From Fragilaria radians (lineage: Eukaryota; Bacillariophyta; Fragilariophyceae; Fragilariales; Fragilariaceae), in the NCBI GenBank assembly GCA_900642245.1, contig CAAAJI010000091.1, positions 13,298 to 32,525 on the forward strand: DNA of 19,228 nt, written 5' to 3'. The notes below the pieces were generated by a model that worked only from the letters and a program-made list of their open reading frames with translations, did no database searches and was not told the origin of the DNA. This document shows positions 7,289 through 15,932 of this stretch, one piece after another. Within the stretch, counting starts at the first letter, position 1; each line of letters starts with the position of its first letter. The translations under genes and the position numbers were made by a program.

Positions 7289-7525
7289 TAGACCGTACAA
7301 AAGCAAACGTCATCAATGAAATTACAGCCTTCTCCGAAAGAAAGAAACCGAGAGTCAGCCGAACAGTTCACAATCTTTTAATTATCTTAGGAATTCATTA
7401 ACGACGCATCTCTTTCGTAGTAATCGGTGCCTGTATTCCTAGTTACACTTTGACTAACATCCTTATAGGATTGACGATAATCTGATCTATTGTTAGGAGA
7501 TTGGGTTACAAGTGTTAATTCAACA
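7240..7525 (+). repeat. 3' LTR of element 1
   Basis: 286 bp, same ends (TGTTG...CAACA) and apparently identical to the 5' LTR at 4202-4487. Confidence 0.96.
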
Positions 7526-7530
7526 ACTAA
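7526..7530. repeat. Target-site duplication ACTAA, right copy
   Basis: Matches the five bases left of the 5' LTR (4197-4201). The following TCAAGGAAGATAGTGG continues the host sequence exactly as in the empty site of copy B. Confidence 0.93.
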
Positions 7531-8567
7531 TCAAGGAAGATAGTGGCAAATGAAATGAAAACGAAAAGGGACAAGCGTTCACAGAACAAGATTCTGTATT
7601 TCGAATATGAATCAGACTTGACTTTTAGGGTTAAAGCGGTAAGGTCTTTTTTCATAAAACCTTATTGTAGACTTGAGGACTGTGATAAAACAAAAAAAAT
7701 ATTGCTTATGATTTGTAGAAAAAAAACAAATTTTCCAAGAAGGACAAACAAAAAAGATAGACAGATAAAACAAAACGGTTAACAAATATGCAAGACCACA
7801 TGTAACAGCAGTATCTGAATATCAAATTATGTGAACCGCATTGGAATAGACAGCAATTCCAAAGTTTCTGGAATGATAAAACACGGCATCCAAAAGGGGC
7901 AGTAACAAATTAATGAAAGTGACAAAGCTGAATTCATAAATGGGGATCTCAAGCTATATTTGATTGATTAGAATCCAGATTAAAAAATTCACTTTTGCCT
8001 AAAGAGTCAGACCTAATAAAGCTGACCTAGTCCATGGTCAATATATAGTCCTTTCCATACTTTATTCAATGTAACAGCTTATGGTTTAGATGAACAAAAT
8101 TAAGCATGGTATGAATTTTATGTTTTGGAAATAAAAATCCGTATGTCGACTTAGTTGTCTATTGGTGACCTATGAACATGATTGCCTCAACTCATAATCT
8201 GAGGCCCATGTAACATTGACAGATTTTATCATGATATCATTGTAATGCCATATGTGTTCATTTTTTATGGCTTGATGTTTTCATAGCAGCTGGTATAATA
8301 TGGGACATCACTTCATTTAACACCAGAATTATTGGCATGTTCAAGTACATTCCAAATGCTAACATAAAATATGGCATGCATTTTATGGTATCCGCCCTTT
8401 TTATTCACATCAGCAATCTTCAAAGTTGACACGAGCGTGGTTGGATACCCAGCTGCTGGTCAAGCGTGTCCAATTGATTAAGATATGAGTTTAGGACAAT
8501 TTACAATGTAAGAGACAAAGTGACAAACGACGTTTTGACGTAAAAACTGCAAGCTGCTTTATTAATG
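7531..8567. other. Non-coding duplicated region upstream of F-box/LON copy A
   Basis: No gene can be supported over about 1 kb. A 79-codon frame at 7543-7782 begins MANEMKTKRDKRSQNKIL. In copy B the same reading stops after about 40 codons (SFFTKP then stop), so it is not conserved. The region would be the 5' flank of the F-box/LON gene (now separated from it by element 1) and the 3' flank of the relic at 8568-8787. Scattered pieces such as KVDTSVVGYPAAGQ (8425-8466) may be old coding sequence. Confidence 0.45.
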
Positions 8568-8787
8568 TCATACAAGTAAAATAAAAATGGCGAGTGCCGT
8601 CAATTTTTCGTATTGATACTTTTTGAACAAGATTTCGTACTTTTTGAGCTTAGGAAGCATTTTGATGTACATTCTTTGAAGTGTCCCATCAAAAGAAAAG
8701 TCCATTTGGGCAGTTTGATCTTTGTATTTCTCGTAAATGACAATTGAAAAGTCGGATTCAAAGGTTGATGCCCAGGGATAGTTAGTG
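8568..8787 (-). pseudogene. 3' remnant of decayed gene, copy A
   Basis: The minus strand reads SIVIYEKYKDQTAQMDFSFD and continues to the same TGA stop as the copy at 17493-17909. A one-base deletion (CCCAGGG here, TCCCAGGG in copy B, near 8770) shifts the frame. It is cut at 8787 by the rearranged retrotransposon. The family is not recognised. Confidence 0.45.
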
Positions 8788-9698
8788 GAGATGGTGTAGC
8801 ATTTGCCAATGTGGGATCAGGATCAGGAAATACCCGTAATCTGGACCAGATCACATGTTATAATTGCGGACAAAACGGACATTATGCAAATACTTGCCAA
8901 AGCGCACAGCAGCACCACCAGGATCAAAATGGAGTTACAGCCCTTACAAATGGTACAAATGAATTCCTATTCTCACAGGTTATCAGGTCTTACCACATCC
9001 CAGACACTTGGGTGTTGCTTGATAGCCAGTCCACTGTTGACCTGTTCTGTAATGCAGCACTTTTAAAACATATAAGGCCTGCAGGCAGTAACATGAATGT
9101 TTATTGCAATGCAGGGAGACGTACAACCAATCTAGTGGGTGAACTACCTGGATATGGCACAGTGTGGTTTGATGCAAAGGCAATTGCCAATATTCTAAGT
9201 CTGAAACAAGTCAAAAATAAATATCATGTCTCATTCGACAGCAATCTGTCAAATGCTTTCACTGTGACTAAGCCAGATGGAACTGTATTTGAATTCCAAG
9301 AATCAGAACATGGACTTTATTATTTGGATACAAGCAAAACTATGAATGGAGTTGCATTGATAAATACAGTATCTGGAAACAAGGATAGATACTCTAATAC
9401 AGATTGTGACAGAGCAGATTTGGCCCGAAAATTGCAAGTCAGGATTGGACGCCCCAGTACCAAGGACTTTATTCGTATTGTGGAAAGGAACTTATTGCCT
9501 AACTGCCCCATCACAAAGGCTGACATACTAATAGCAGAAAACATATATGGAGCCGAAATTGGTGCACTAAAGGGTAAAACCACAAGACAAAGACCTCATG
9601 CTGTCAGGACATTCATTACACCTATCTCCTCCCAAGTCATGAGCAAATATCAGAGCGTTACACTTTGCGTATGTATATTAACAAGATTCCAATGTTAG
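8788..9698 (+). pseudogene. Element 2 gag C-terminus, protease, integrase N-terminus
   Basis: Reading in the frame of GGA 8787-8789, it starts abruptly inside gag with GDGVAFANVGSGSGNTRN. A CCHC zinc knuckle follows (CYNCGQNGHYANTC), then the protease site WVLLDSQSTVDLF with D-S-Q-S in place of D-S/T-G, a substrate-groove region (WFDAKAIANILSL), and the integrase N-terminal region (PSTKDFIRIV, PITKADILIAENIYG, LKGKTTRQRP). The frame is lost at about 9668, where VTLCV should continue VDIMYIN. About seven bases are missing, including the codon for the first catalytic Asp, and the frame ends at 9696-9698. The ATG at 8811 is internal, not a start. Confidence 0.85.
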
Positions 9699-10126
9699 TC
9701 ACAATATCTAGACATATCAGGTTTGGAACAATTGAGGCAATTCCCAATAAAAACAGTATCACCTTGGTTAAGTGTGTTCAGAATGTAATGAAACTTTACA
9801 CACGTGGTGGATTTAAAGTGACTTGTGCACTCATGGATGGCGAATTTGAAGCATTGAGAGGAAATCTTGCTGATAATGGTGTTATTCTCAACACCACTGC
9901 TCGGGATGAACATGTGGGTGACATTGAAAGATATATACGTACTGTGAAGGAAAGAGTGCGCGCAATATATAATATGCTTCCATTCCAACGAATTCCAGCT
10001 CGCCTTATCATTGAAATGACCAAATATAGTGTATTCTGGCTTAATGCATTCCCACATGTTCATGGAATATCAGCCACTATGAGTCCAAGGGTCATAATAA
10101 CTGGACAATCCATTGACTTTAATTGA
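9665..10126 (+). pseudogene. Element 2 integrase core
   Basis: The frame resumes after the seven-base loss as MYINKIPMLVTISRHIRFG. The second catalytic Asp is in CALMDGEF and the Glu in HVGDIERYIRTVKERV; the first Asp has been lost, so integrase would be inactive. It continues through the integrase C-terminal part (FWLNAFPHVHGISATMSPRV) to a TGA at 10124-10126. Past that TGA the same frame continues HCKYEFGEYVQTHEQHDNSM without a gap, so the TGA is a point mutation (probably from CGA, Arg). Confidence 0.85.
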
Positions 10127-10183
10127 CACTGCAAATATGAGTTTGGTGAGTATGTTCAAACTCATGAACAACATGACAATTCA

Positions 10184-11494
10184 ATGAGTCCTAGAACTAT
10201 TGGTGCATTAGCATTACGCCCCACTGGAAATACTCAGGGATCTCATTACTTCTTTAGCTTGTCCACTGGAAAAGTCATCAATCGCAATCATGCCAATCTA
10301 TTGCCAATGCCGGCTGATGTAATTGAAAGAGTACACCTGATTGCACTCCAGCAAAAAGCTGACCCTGGTCTCATATTTGCTGACCGTAATAATTTTGTGA
10401 CAGATATGGAAGATCTTGAAGCACATGATGAATCATCTCAACAATCTGAGGATGATAACTACACAGGTCAATGGCAGAATGATGAGGAGAACAGCAATGA
10501 CATTGATGAGGAGGAACTGGACGATGCACATTTTGATCATAATAACACTTTTAATTCAGATCATGATGGCCCCCTTCAGGAATATGTAGAATCTATTGAT
10601 AATGATAACAATGACCAGAATACAGATTACCCTGAGACAGTACAGCATGAGCAAGCTGAACAAACGGATCAAATCACAGGAGTGGACAACATTTCAGATA
10701 ACATGACATTGGATCAGCGTATGGATGATCAATATGGTGCAAGGTTAGGTCACTACAATTTACGACCAAGGAAGGAACGCAACTTCTCCCACTTGTTCAA
10801 TACAATTGGCTCCAATTCCACCAATAGTGAATATGATACCATGTCAATGATGACCTCACAAATGTCTATGCAACAAGGATTACGCATGTTTGGCGATGAG
10901 GGAGCTAAGGCAGTGCAAGCAGAATTACAACAGTTGCATGATCGGGGTGTTATGGTACCAAGACAGCCAAATTCATTGACTCCTGAACAAAAAGAAAATG
11001 CCCTTGCTTATTTAATGTTTCTCAAGCATAAGCGTTGCGGAAAGGTCAAAGCAAGAGGATGTGCAGATGGGCGGAAACAGAGAGCATATATTGCACGTGA
11101 AGATGCAACATCTCCAACTGTGGCCACTGAAGCTGTATTTATCACTGCTGTGATTGATGCCATGGAGGGGCGTGAAGTTGCTATTGTAGATGTGCCTGGA
11201 GCTTTTATGCAAGCAGAAATGGACGAATTGGTGCATGTCCGCTTTACGGATAAGATGGTTGATTTCCTCACAAACATAGATCCAAAGACATATGGACCAT
11301 ATGTTACAAAGGAAGGAAAAACAAAAGTGATGTATGTTGAGTTATTAAAGGCCCTTTATGGCACTCTACGAGCTGCACGCCTGTTTTGGAAGAAATTAAC
11401 GGGCAAATTACAGGAGTGGGGATTTGAAATGAATCCATATGATGCATGTGTGGCAAACAAAGTAGTCAACAGTAAACAGTTAACTGTGGCATGA
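10184..11494 (+). pseudogene. Element 2 linker and reverse transcriptase, N-terminal part
   Basis: After the linker (ALALRPTGNTQGSHYFFSLS, STGKVINRNHANLLPMPADV) comes an Asp/Glu/Asn-rich spacer (about residues 65-180), then the RT. FLKHKRCGKVKARGCADGRK is the usual start of Copia RT, and AIVDVPGAFMQAEMDE carries the first catalytic Asp (11189-11191). VELLKALYGTLRAARLFW follows. The frame ends at TGA 11492-11494, which replaces the conserved Trp of the WHVDD motif (TVA-stop-HVDD). The listed start is simply the first ATG after the upstream nonsense codon. Confidence 0.87.
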
Positions 11495-11497
11495 CAT

Positions 11498-12583
11498 GTG
11501 GATGATATTAAGGTGTCTCATGTGGATGTTCCAGTAGTGGATGCATTCATAGACCAACTGGAAGTTGAGTTTGGAAGTAATACCCCACTAAACAAATCCC
11601 GTGGAAAAGTTCATGATTATTTGGGAATGATTTTAGATTTCCATACAGCAGGGGAGGTTACAATCTCTATGTCAAATTACATTGCCATGATTTTGCATGA
11701 AGTTCCAAATGATATGAAAGGGATGGCTGCAACACCAGCTGCCAATCATCTCTTCACTGTGAATACTGAGAATCCTGAGAAATTGTCTACAAGTGATGCT
11801 GACATGTTTGTGAGAATTGTTATGCAACTTTTATACCTCAGTCAACGTGGACGCCCAGATATTTGTACAGCAGTGTCCTTTCTTTGTGGAAGGTTAAGAT
11901 CGCCAGATATTGATGACCGTAAGAAGCTGGGTAGAGTGCTGAAGTATCTAAATGCCACCATTGATCTTCCACTAACATTGACAACTGATGGTTCTGGATT
12001 GGTCCAATGGTGGGTTGATGCATCATTTGCAGTGCACCAAAACATGAAAGGTCACACAGGTGGCACTATGACACTTGGAAAAGGGTCCATATATAGTACC
12101 TCTGTAAAGCAGAAGCTTGTAACACGGAGTTCCACTGAAAGTGAAGTTGTAGGTGTTCATGATGTACTACCTCAAATTCTTTGGACACAATATTTTCTTC
12201 AAAGTCAAGGATATCCCATTCTCGAAGCAACACTATACCAAGACAATAAGAGTTCCATTTTGTTAGAAAAGAATGGAAAACAATCAAGTTCCAAGCGCAC
12301 TTGTCATATGCACATCCGATACTTCTTTGTTCAGGACTGTGTGATTAACAAGAAGATCACCATTGTACATTGCTCCTCAGATAATATGATAGCTGACTAT
12401 TTTACCAAGCCACTTCAAGGTAAACTATTTTACAAGTTCCGCGATGAGATCATGAATATTGGGTCTAATAGTAAATACCATTCGACCCACAGGAGTGTGT
12501 TGAGTAATGATGAGGAACGTATCACAAATGACGTGGTGGAAAACGACGTGGCAGTAGGATATAATATGCAGCATGCAGTGTAA
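11498..12583 (+). pseudogene. Element 2 reverse transcriptase C-terminal part and RNase H
   Basis: Same frame as the preceding piece, separated only by TGA and CAT. It begins VDDIKVSHVDV: the two Asp (11501-11506) are the RT catalytic pair of the YVDD box. Connection domain: RGRPDICTAVSFLCGRLR. RNase H: WWVDASFAVHQNMKGHTGG, LVTRSSTESEVVGVHDV, LYQDNKSSILLEKNGKQ and DYFTKPLQGKLFYKFRD, so all RNase H acidic residues are present. The frame runs into the LTR at 12498 and its last residues (after 12552) come from the reversed gag sequence, so the listed end is not the natural C-terminus. Confidence 0.87.
12498..12552 (+). repeat. Truncated 3' LTR of element 2 (first 55 bp)
   Basis: TGTTGAGTAATGATGAGGAA and onward matches the first 55 bases of the minus-strand LTR (13784 down to 13730). 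It is preceded by the purine-rich AGGAGTG. At 12553 it changes to minus-strand gag sequence, marking the inversion junction. Confidence 0.85.
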
Positions 12584-13521
12584 CTGGATAGTTATCATTG
12601 CCATCCAGAAAACTGTTTCTTAAATGAGTCAAATAACCAGAATATTGTTGATTAGTACCCCGAACAAATCTGATTGCTAGAGCCTGTTCTTGTGCATCTG
12701 CTTGATCCTTTTTGTTTGGAACTCTCCGGCCATTTGAACTGGCAATGGCTTCAATAAGTGCATTATCAGCAACTGATACCCCTACTTCACGTAAGACTTC
12801 AACCTGCGCCAGAAAGAGTTCATGATATCGCTGGAGTGACATATGCCTCCCTTGCCTGAATGAATAAAACTTTTCCTTAACCTCCGCCAAGGCATCAGCT
12901 AGCTTCTGACGTTCTTCAAAAGTGCGTAACAGTGTTTTAATTATAGTTAACAAAAGCAATGCCGTCTTGATCAGCTGCAGGGTAGCTGTGATGTGAACGC
13001 AGCCTGTCTTCCAGAGCCTCAGAACATTGACCTAACACAAGGCTGTACAGGCCAGCACAAAAATTATTGAACTCCTGTGCCTTCATTTGATATTCCTTGA
13101 TTTCAAGTTTCCATAGTTCAAAGGCAATTGGATTAGTAGGATCAGGGTTTGTAGGTTCTACTGGATCAGCCAGTCTCAATTCCTTAACTGCTTCTGTGAA
13201 CTCTGAGGTACATTTTGTGTAGGTGCGACCAACAAATGAAACAATTTCTTTTGTAGTTTTGATCCATTGTTCAGGATTCCTTTCACCTGTAAAATCATAG
13301 ATATGCCCTTTCATAGACGGTTCTCTGCCCTCAAATCTTGCCCTACCCATAATGCTGGTGGTGTTAGCATGACCTCTGTTAACATTGCGACAATTTCCTC
13401 GGCGATTCTGACCTCCATGACTGCTTCCGCGATAGCTGTTAGAGGATGGTACATCTGCTGTTTGTCTAGCAATGCCAGCCGATGTTGTTGCAACAGGAGC
13501 ACCATCACTATTTGGTGCCAT
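12553..13521 (-). pseudogene. Element 2 gag N-terminal and central part
   Basis: The minus strand starts at ATG 13521 (MAPNSDGAPVATTSAG), 21 bp after the LTR. An Arg/Gly/Asn-rich N-terminus precedes IYDFTGERNPEQWIKTTKEI and EYQMKAQEFNNFCAGLYSLV. The frame breaks near 12940 (DGIAFVNYN then stop at 12937) and the other frame takes over with LLLTIIKTLLRTFEERQKLA, RHMSLQRYHELFLAQVEVLR, EAIASSNGRRVPN, EQALAIRFVRGTN and SFLDGNDNYPVTLHAAYYIL. It ends at the junction 12553. In an intact element it would continue to the zinc knuckle, which here is found on the opposite strand at 8850-8890. Gag forms the virus-like particle. Confidence 0.86.
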
Positions 13522-13530
13522 AGTGTTCCT

Positions 13531-13542
13531 TTTTTCGTTAAA
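13531..13542 (-). promoter_or_regulatory. Primer-binding site of element 2, self-complementary type
   Basis: On the minus strand the first 12 bases after the LTR are TTTAACGAAAAA. They are the perfect complement of the LTR-internal segment at 13608-13619, with a 65-nt loop. They do not look like a complement of a tRNA 3' end (no TGG start). Confidence 0.68.
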
Positions 13543-13607
13543 TGTTGAGTACAGACAACACTATGAATGTACTACGCACTGACTTCAAAGAAATGAAATT
13601 TTACTAA

Positions 13608-13619
13608 TTTAACGAAAAA
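13608..13619 (-). promoter_or_regulatory. LTR segment complementary to the primer-binding site (candidate self-primer and transcript start), element 2
   Basis: Minus-strand TTTTTCGTTAAA, directly after CTCAC, pairs perfectly with the 12 bases following the LTR, and one base further into the LTR end. TCAC two bases upstream resembles an initiator (A at 13621), as in element 1. The predicted transcript would begin about here, leaving an R-U5 of about 77 nt. Function is inferred from the Tf1 model. Confidence 0.65.
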
Positions 13620-13715
13620 GTGAGAAAGGATTCTATCCTTGTTCCGTTTGGTTTAACAACGCATCTCTGTAGCTTCTGTTGCTCTTGGTACCAAAAGAGA
13701 GCGTTGTCGCATCAA

Positions 13716-13753
13716 CCACGTCATAATTTGCCACGTCGTTTTCCACCACGTCA
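13716..13753 (-). promoter_or_regulatory. Three ACGT-core sites at 15-bp spacing in the LTR of element 2
   Basis: On the plus strand CCACGTCA (13716), CCACGTCG (13731) and CCACGTCA (13746) lie exactly 15 bp apart; on the transcribed strand these read TGACGTGG or CGACGTGG. A fourth weaker ACGT is at 13762. They lie in the presumed U3, 95-145 bp upstream of the predicted start. TGACGT/ACGTCA is the core of bZIP-bound cAMP/CO2-responsive elements in diatoms, so a bZIP-controlled promoter is a reasonable inference. Confidence 0.55.
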
Positions 13754-13784
13754 TTTGTGATACGTTCCTCATCATTACTCAACA

Positions 13785-14018
13785 CCGCCGGTTGCTCCGA
13801 TACTTATCCCACCTCCTCCACCCGGAGGAATACGTGGCCTTTTGGCCCCAGCACTTATGATACTCTTTTTTGGATCTTCTCTGTATCTATATTTCAATGC
13901 GGACGAAGACACAATTGATTATTGGACACGAGTAGAAACTGGTGAGCTGCTGATGGATGATGATGATGATGATGACGAGGATCTGGAGGCAAGCCTTGAT
14001 GAAAAGAAGAATAGCTAA
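13785..14018 (+). pseudogene. 5'-truncated copy of the membrane-protein gene
   Basis: The plus frame from PPVAPILIPP to DEKKNS and its stop (14016-14018) repeats residues 85-161 of the gene at 2494-2979 with one amino-acid change (DLEAS for DLEES). The N-terminal 84 codons and the promoter are replaced by the LTR of element 2, read antisense. The longest frame starting at an ATG is 53 codons (MILFFGSSLYLY), which would keep most of the membrane segment and the acidic tail. Probably not expressed in a useful form. Confidence 0.75.
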
Positions 14019-14243
14019 GCACATAGCGAGACTTGTAATTCAAAATTCATTCATATTCAAATGAATTGGTTTTAAATTTAAAGAATGATTGATTCGGAAG
14101 AATAAACTCATTAACACCAGAAACAATTCTCCAGAAAATCGTTGATTGAATATAAATTCTTAATTTAAATAGTATAAAGCATATTTACAACCTCATGACT
14201 TTAAAGGCTTTGTAAATATCAAGACCTCTACTCAGAGATTCTT

Positions 14244-15228
14244 CTAACTTTGGCTCACATTTGACGTCGTCATCAAAAAGTCCACAAATTTACCATGAGC
14301 CAAACCAAAACTCTCTTTGTATTCACGAATCGGTTCTTCAATCTCACAACTCATATCATCAAGAACGTGAGTCCAAGTCATCGAATGATAGCTGAAACCT
14401 TGAATTTGCCTGAAGATACGGATGTGGCTCCATAAGTCGGGAATCTTCACGTCCCATTCGTAAGGCTGTTGCCTCACATAGTCTTCCAGAGCGTGGTCGT
14501 TCCCAAAGACGGACAATCCTAACGTAGCAAACAGGAACTAAGAGCACATCAGCTGTCCCGTCTTGATAGATACTGCATTGACGCACTTGTACAAGACAAG
14601 CCGGAGCGGCAGGTTGTAAGGGTGATCGATGGGCGTATATAAAGCTAGGGAACTGCCCCTGGTTGTTGGCAACAATCGGTTCTCCGCGACGCGCTGATTC
14701 AGGCCAACCCTCCATTACTGTTGCAATTAGTAAACGATATCGTGGTTCGAAAAAATGTAGTCCCAGAGGACATCCAAGTCTAACCGGCCCAGTCATATAA
14801 AATACGGGACCTGTAACTCGTATATATGAATCTATAATACTCTTGTATATTGACTTATAGTCCATTGAGAGTATCTCGTGCAATTGATCTACCAAGTTTT
14901 CATCAGGTTTAACATCAGCGGGCAATAATCGAAGCAATCCTTCCTCCCAAAGGTAAGTGTCTCGAAGCCGCATCCGCTTTAAGGAAGCTTGCCAAAAATG
15001 ATCCGATTTGCAGATATGATAAAATTGTTTGCATACATATGGTAGCACTCCAGTTAATGTTGATCTTGGCATGGAGTAAGAAGTTTCAAGTGGAATATCG
15101 ACAACGAATGACAAAATAGTTACAATGAGATCGTCATGAAGTTCCATGAATTGTGGAAATGACTTGGTCAGGCCAGGATCATCCACTGCAACCGATTCTG
15201 ATTGAAACTTCCGCTGACGATTGAACAT
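14244..15228 (-). pseudogene. F-box plus LON-substrate-domain-like protein, copy B (frameshifted)
   Basis: The first frame (15228 down to 14359, 289 codons) repeats copy A: F-box-like N-terminus (FMELHDDLIVTILSF, VCKQFYHICKSDHFW) and LON-like domain (LGCPLGLHFFEPRYRLLIAT, VLLVPVCYVRI). It is 10 codons longer than copy A at its end because CAG replaces the TAG. The second frame (14516 down to 14244) carries the tail WTHVLDDMSCEIEEPIREYK in the shifted frame, as in copy A. The first 150 residues are almost identical to copy A, whereas the LON half has about fifteen amino-acid differences (for example LLIATVMEGW against LQIAKLKKGW). It has no element next to its start codon, so its promoter is intact relative to copy A. 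Confidence 0.63.
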
Positions 15229-15497
15229 AATAGGATACTAATCAAGGAAGATAGTGGCAAATGAAATGAAAAGGAAAAGGGACAAGTTTTCACAGAACAA
15301 GATTCTGTATTTCGAATATGAATCAGACTTGACTTTTAAGGTTACAGGGGTAAGGTCTTTTTTCACAAAACCTTAGCGAGACTTGAGAACTGTGATAAAA
15401 TGAAAAATATTGCATACCATCTACACTACTAAAAAAGTTTCACATCCGATCTAGCCGGTGCTACCCCTTAACCCTTGTGCGTTTTGTTAGTAATTCT

Positions 15498-15932
15498 CGA
15501 GAAAGTTTACAGACTGAGCTGAGAGAAATAAAATCAATAGGGATATAGCTAATTCTAAAGGTAGCGTAGTAAAATAATAATTCCATCCTACTTTTAGAAG
15601 CTAGAATGCTGTGGAGACTTTCAGTTGTAAACTATATAAAATTTAACGCAATTGTCATTCAAAATATTGTTTCATGCATCCGATTGTATTACCTGCGAAT
15701 TCTAGGTTCACAAATTACAGGCATAAAAATCTTTGTCATAATTATTGCTGGAAATGTAAAAATTCAAAGATACATTCTCTTTTTTAAAATTGGAAAAGAA
15801 TATTCGAGAAAGTAATCGAGTACGAGTACAGAGTTTACAGACTGAGCGACTAAAATCACTAGAGATGTAGCTAAACCCATCCTACATTCATCCAGAATAA
15901 TAAGCTAGAATGTTGTCGAGACTTTCAGTCGT
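15498..15932 (+). repeat. Direct repeat of about 130 bp inside the copy-B block
   Basis: 15498-15628 and 15805-15932 share CGAGAAAGT, GTTTACAGACTGAG, CATCCTAC, AAGCTAGAATG and GAGACTTTCAG in the same order with indels. They are diverged direct repeats about 305 bp apart. Their nature is unknown; old non-autonomous transposon ends are one possibility. Confidence 0.55.

Larger units (their letters stand above)
4202..7525 (+). mobile_element. Copia (CoDi-like) LTR retrotransposon, RT-deleted, element 1
   Basis: The element is 3,324 bp, bounded by two 286-bp LTRs and flanked by ACTAA duplications. Internally it has a leader, a gag-protease frame (4587-6536), an integrase core (6526-6942) and an RNase H end (6950-7288). 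The order protease, integrase, RNase H identifies Ty1/Copia. Reverse transcriptase is absent: the sequence passes from integrase (LNFFPAKG) to RNase H (IRMNIIYRDNQSS) within about 20 bases, so roughly 2 kb of a normal pol is missing. The LTRs appear identical, which points to a recent insertion. An element without RT can only move if another copy supplies it, unless the deletion happened after insertion. It sits 7 bp upstream of the start codon of F-box/LON copy A. Confidence 0.95.
2746..8787. repeat. Segmental duplication, copy A (interrupted by element 1)
   Basis: Leaving out 4202-7525 and one ACTAA, this segment aligns in order with 13785-17713. It contains the 3' part of the membrane-protein gene, the convergent F-box/LON gene, its upstream region and the 3' part of a decayed gene. 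The right edge is sharp: GGGATAGTTAGTG is shared with copy B, then copy A switches to retrotransposon sequence at 8788 while copy B continues as CTAAGGACCC. Copy A lacks about 1.24 kb present in copy B (15415-16650). Similarity is uneven: very high at 3780-4190 and 8540-8780, clearly lower at 3207-3770 and 7780-8000. Confidence 0.9.
8788..13784. mobile_element. Rearranged Copia (CoDi-like) element 2, pieces head to head
   Basis: The plus-strand piece 8788-12552 runs from the gag end (GDGVAFANVGSGSG, zinc knuckle) through protease, integrase, RT and RNase H into the first 55 bp of a 3' LTR. The minus-strand piece 13784-12553 has a complete 242-bp LTR, a leader and gag up to PVTLHAAYYIL. The two gag parts are nearly complementary in content: little seems missing between them. 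The plus 3' LTR start (12498-12552) matches the first 55 bp of the minus LTR, so both pieces are one family. The left edge abuts the truncated copy A and the right edge (LTR terminus TGTTGAG) abuts copy B at 13785. It is dead: two TGA nonsense codons, a 7-base loss at the integrase active site, a gag frameshift and the rearrangement itself. Confidence 0.88.
13543..13784 (-). repeat. 5' LTR of element 2
   Basis: 242 bp on the minus strand, from TGTTGAG (13784) to CTCAACA (13543), a perfect 7-bp terminal inverted repeat. It is followed by the leader and the gag ATG. The outer edge abuts CCGCC, the first bases of duplicated copy B. The expected duplicate of CCGCC on the other side of the element has been lost with the rearrangement. 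Confidence 0.9.

Noticed and set aside
8811..8813. ATG at 8811 as start of the element 2 gag-protease frame
   Set aside because: The frame is open upstream to 8787 and reads conserved gag sequence (GDGVAFANV), so this ATG is internal and the true start is on the other strand at 13521.
13267..13548. Plus-strand frame of 93 codons opposite element 2 gag and leader
   Set aside because: It is antisense to recognisable gag (MAPNSDG..., IYDFTGERNPEQW) and has no features of its own.
13531..13619. The inverted repeat as a transcription terminator hairpin or a DNA-transposon end
   Set aside because: Its inner arm starts exactly at the LTR border, where a primer-binding site must lie, and the other element has an analogous pair of different sequence; the retrotransposon explanation fits better.
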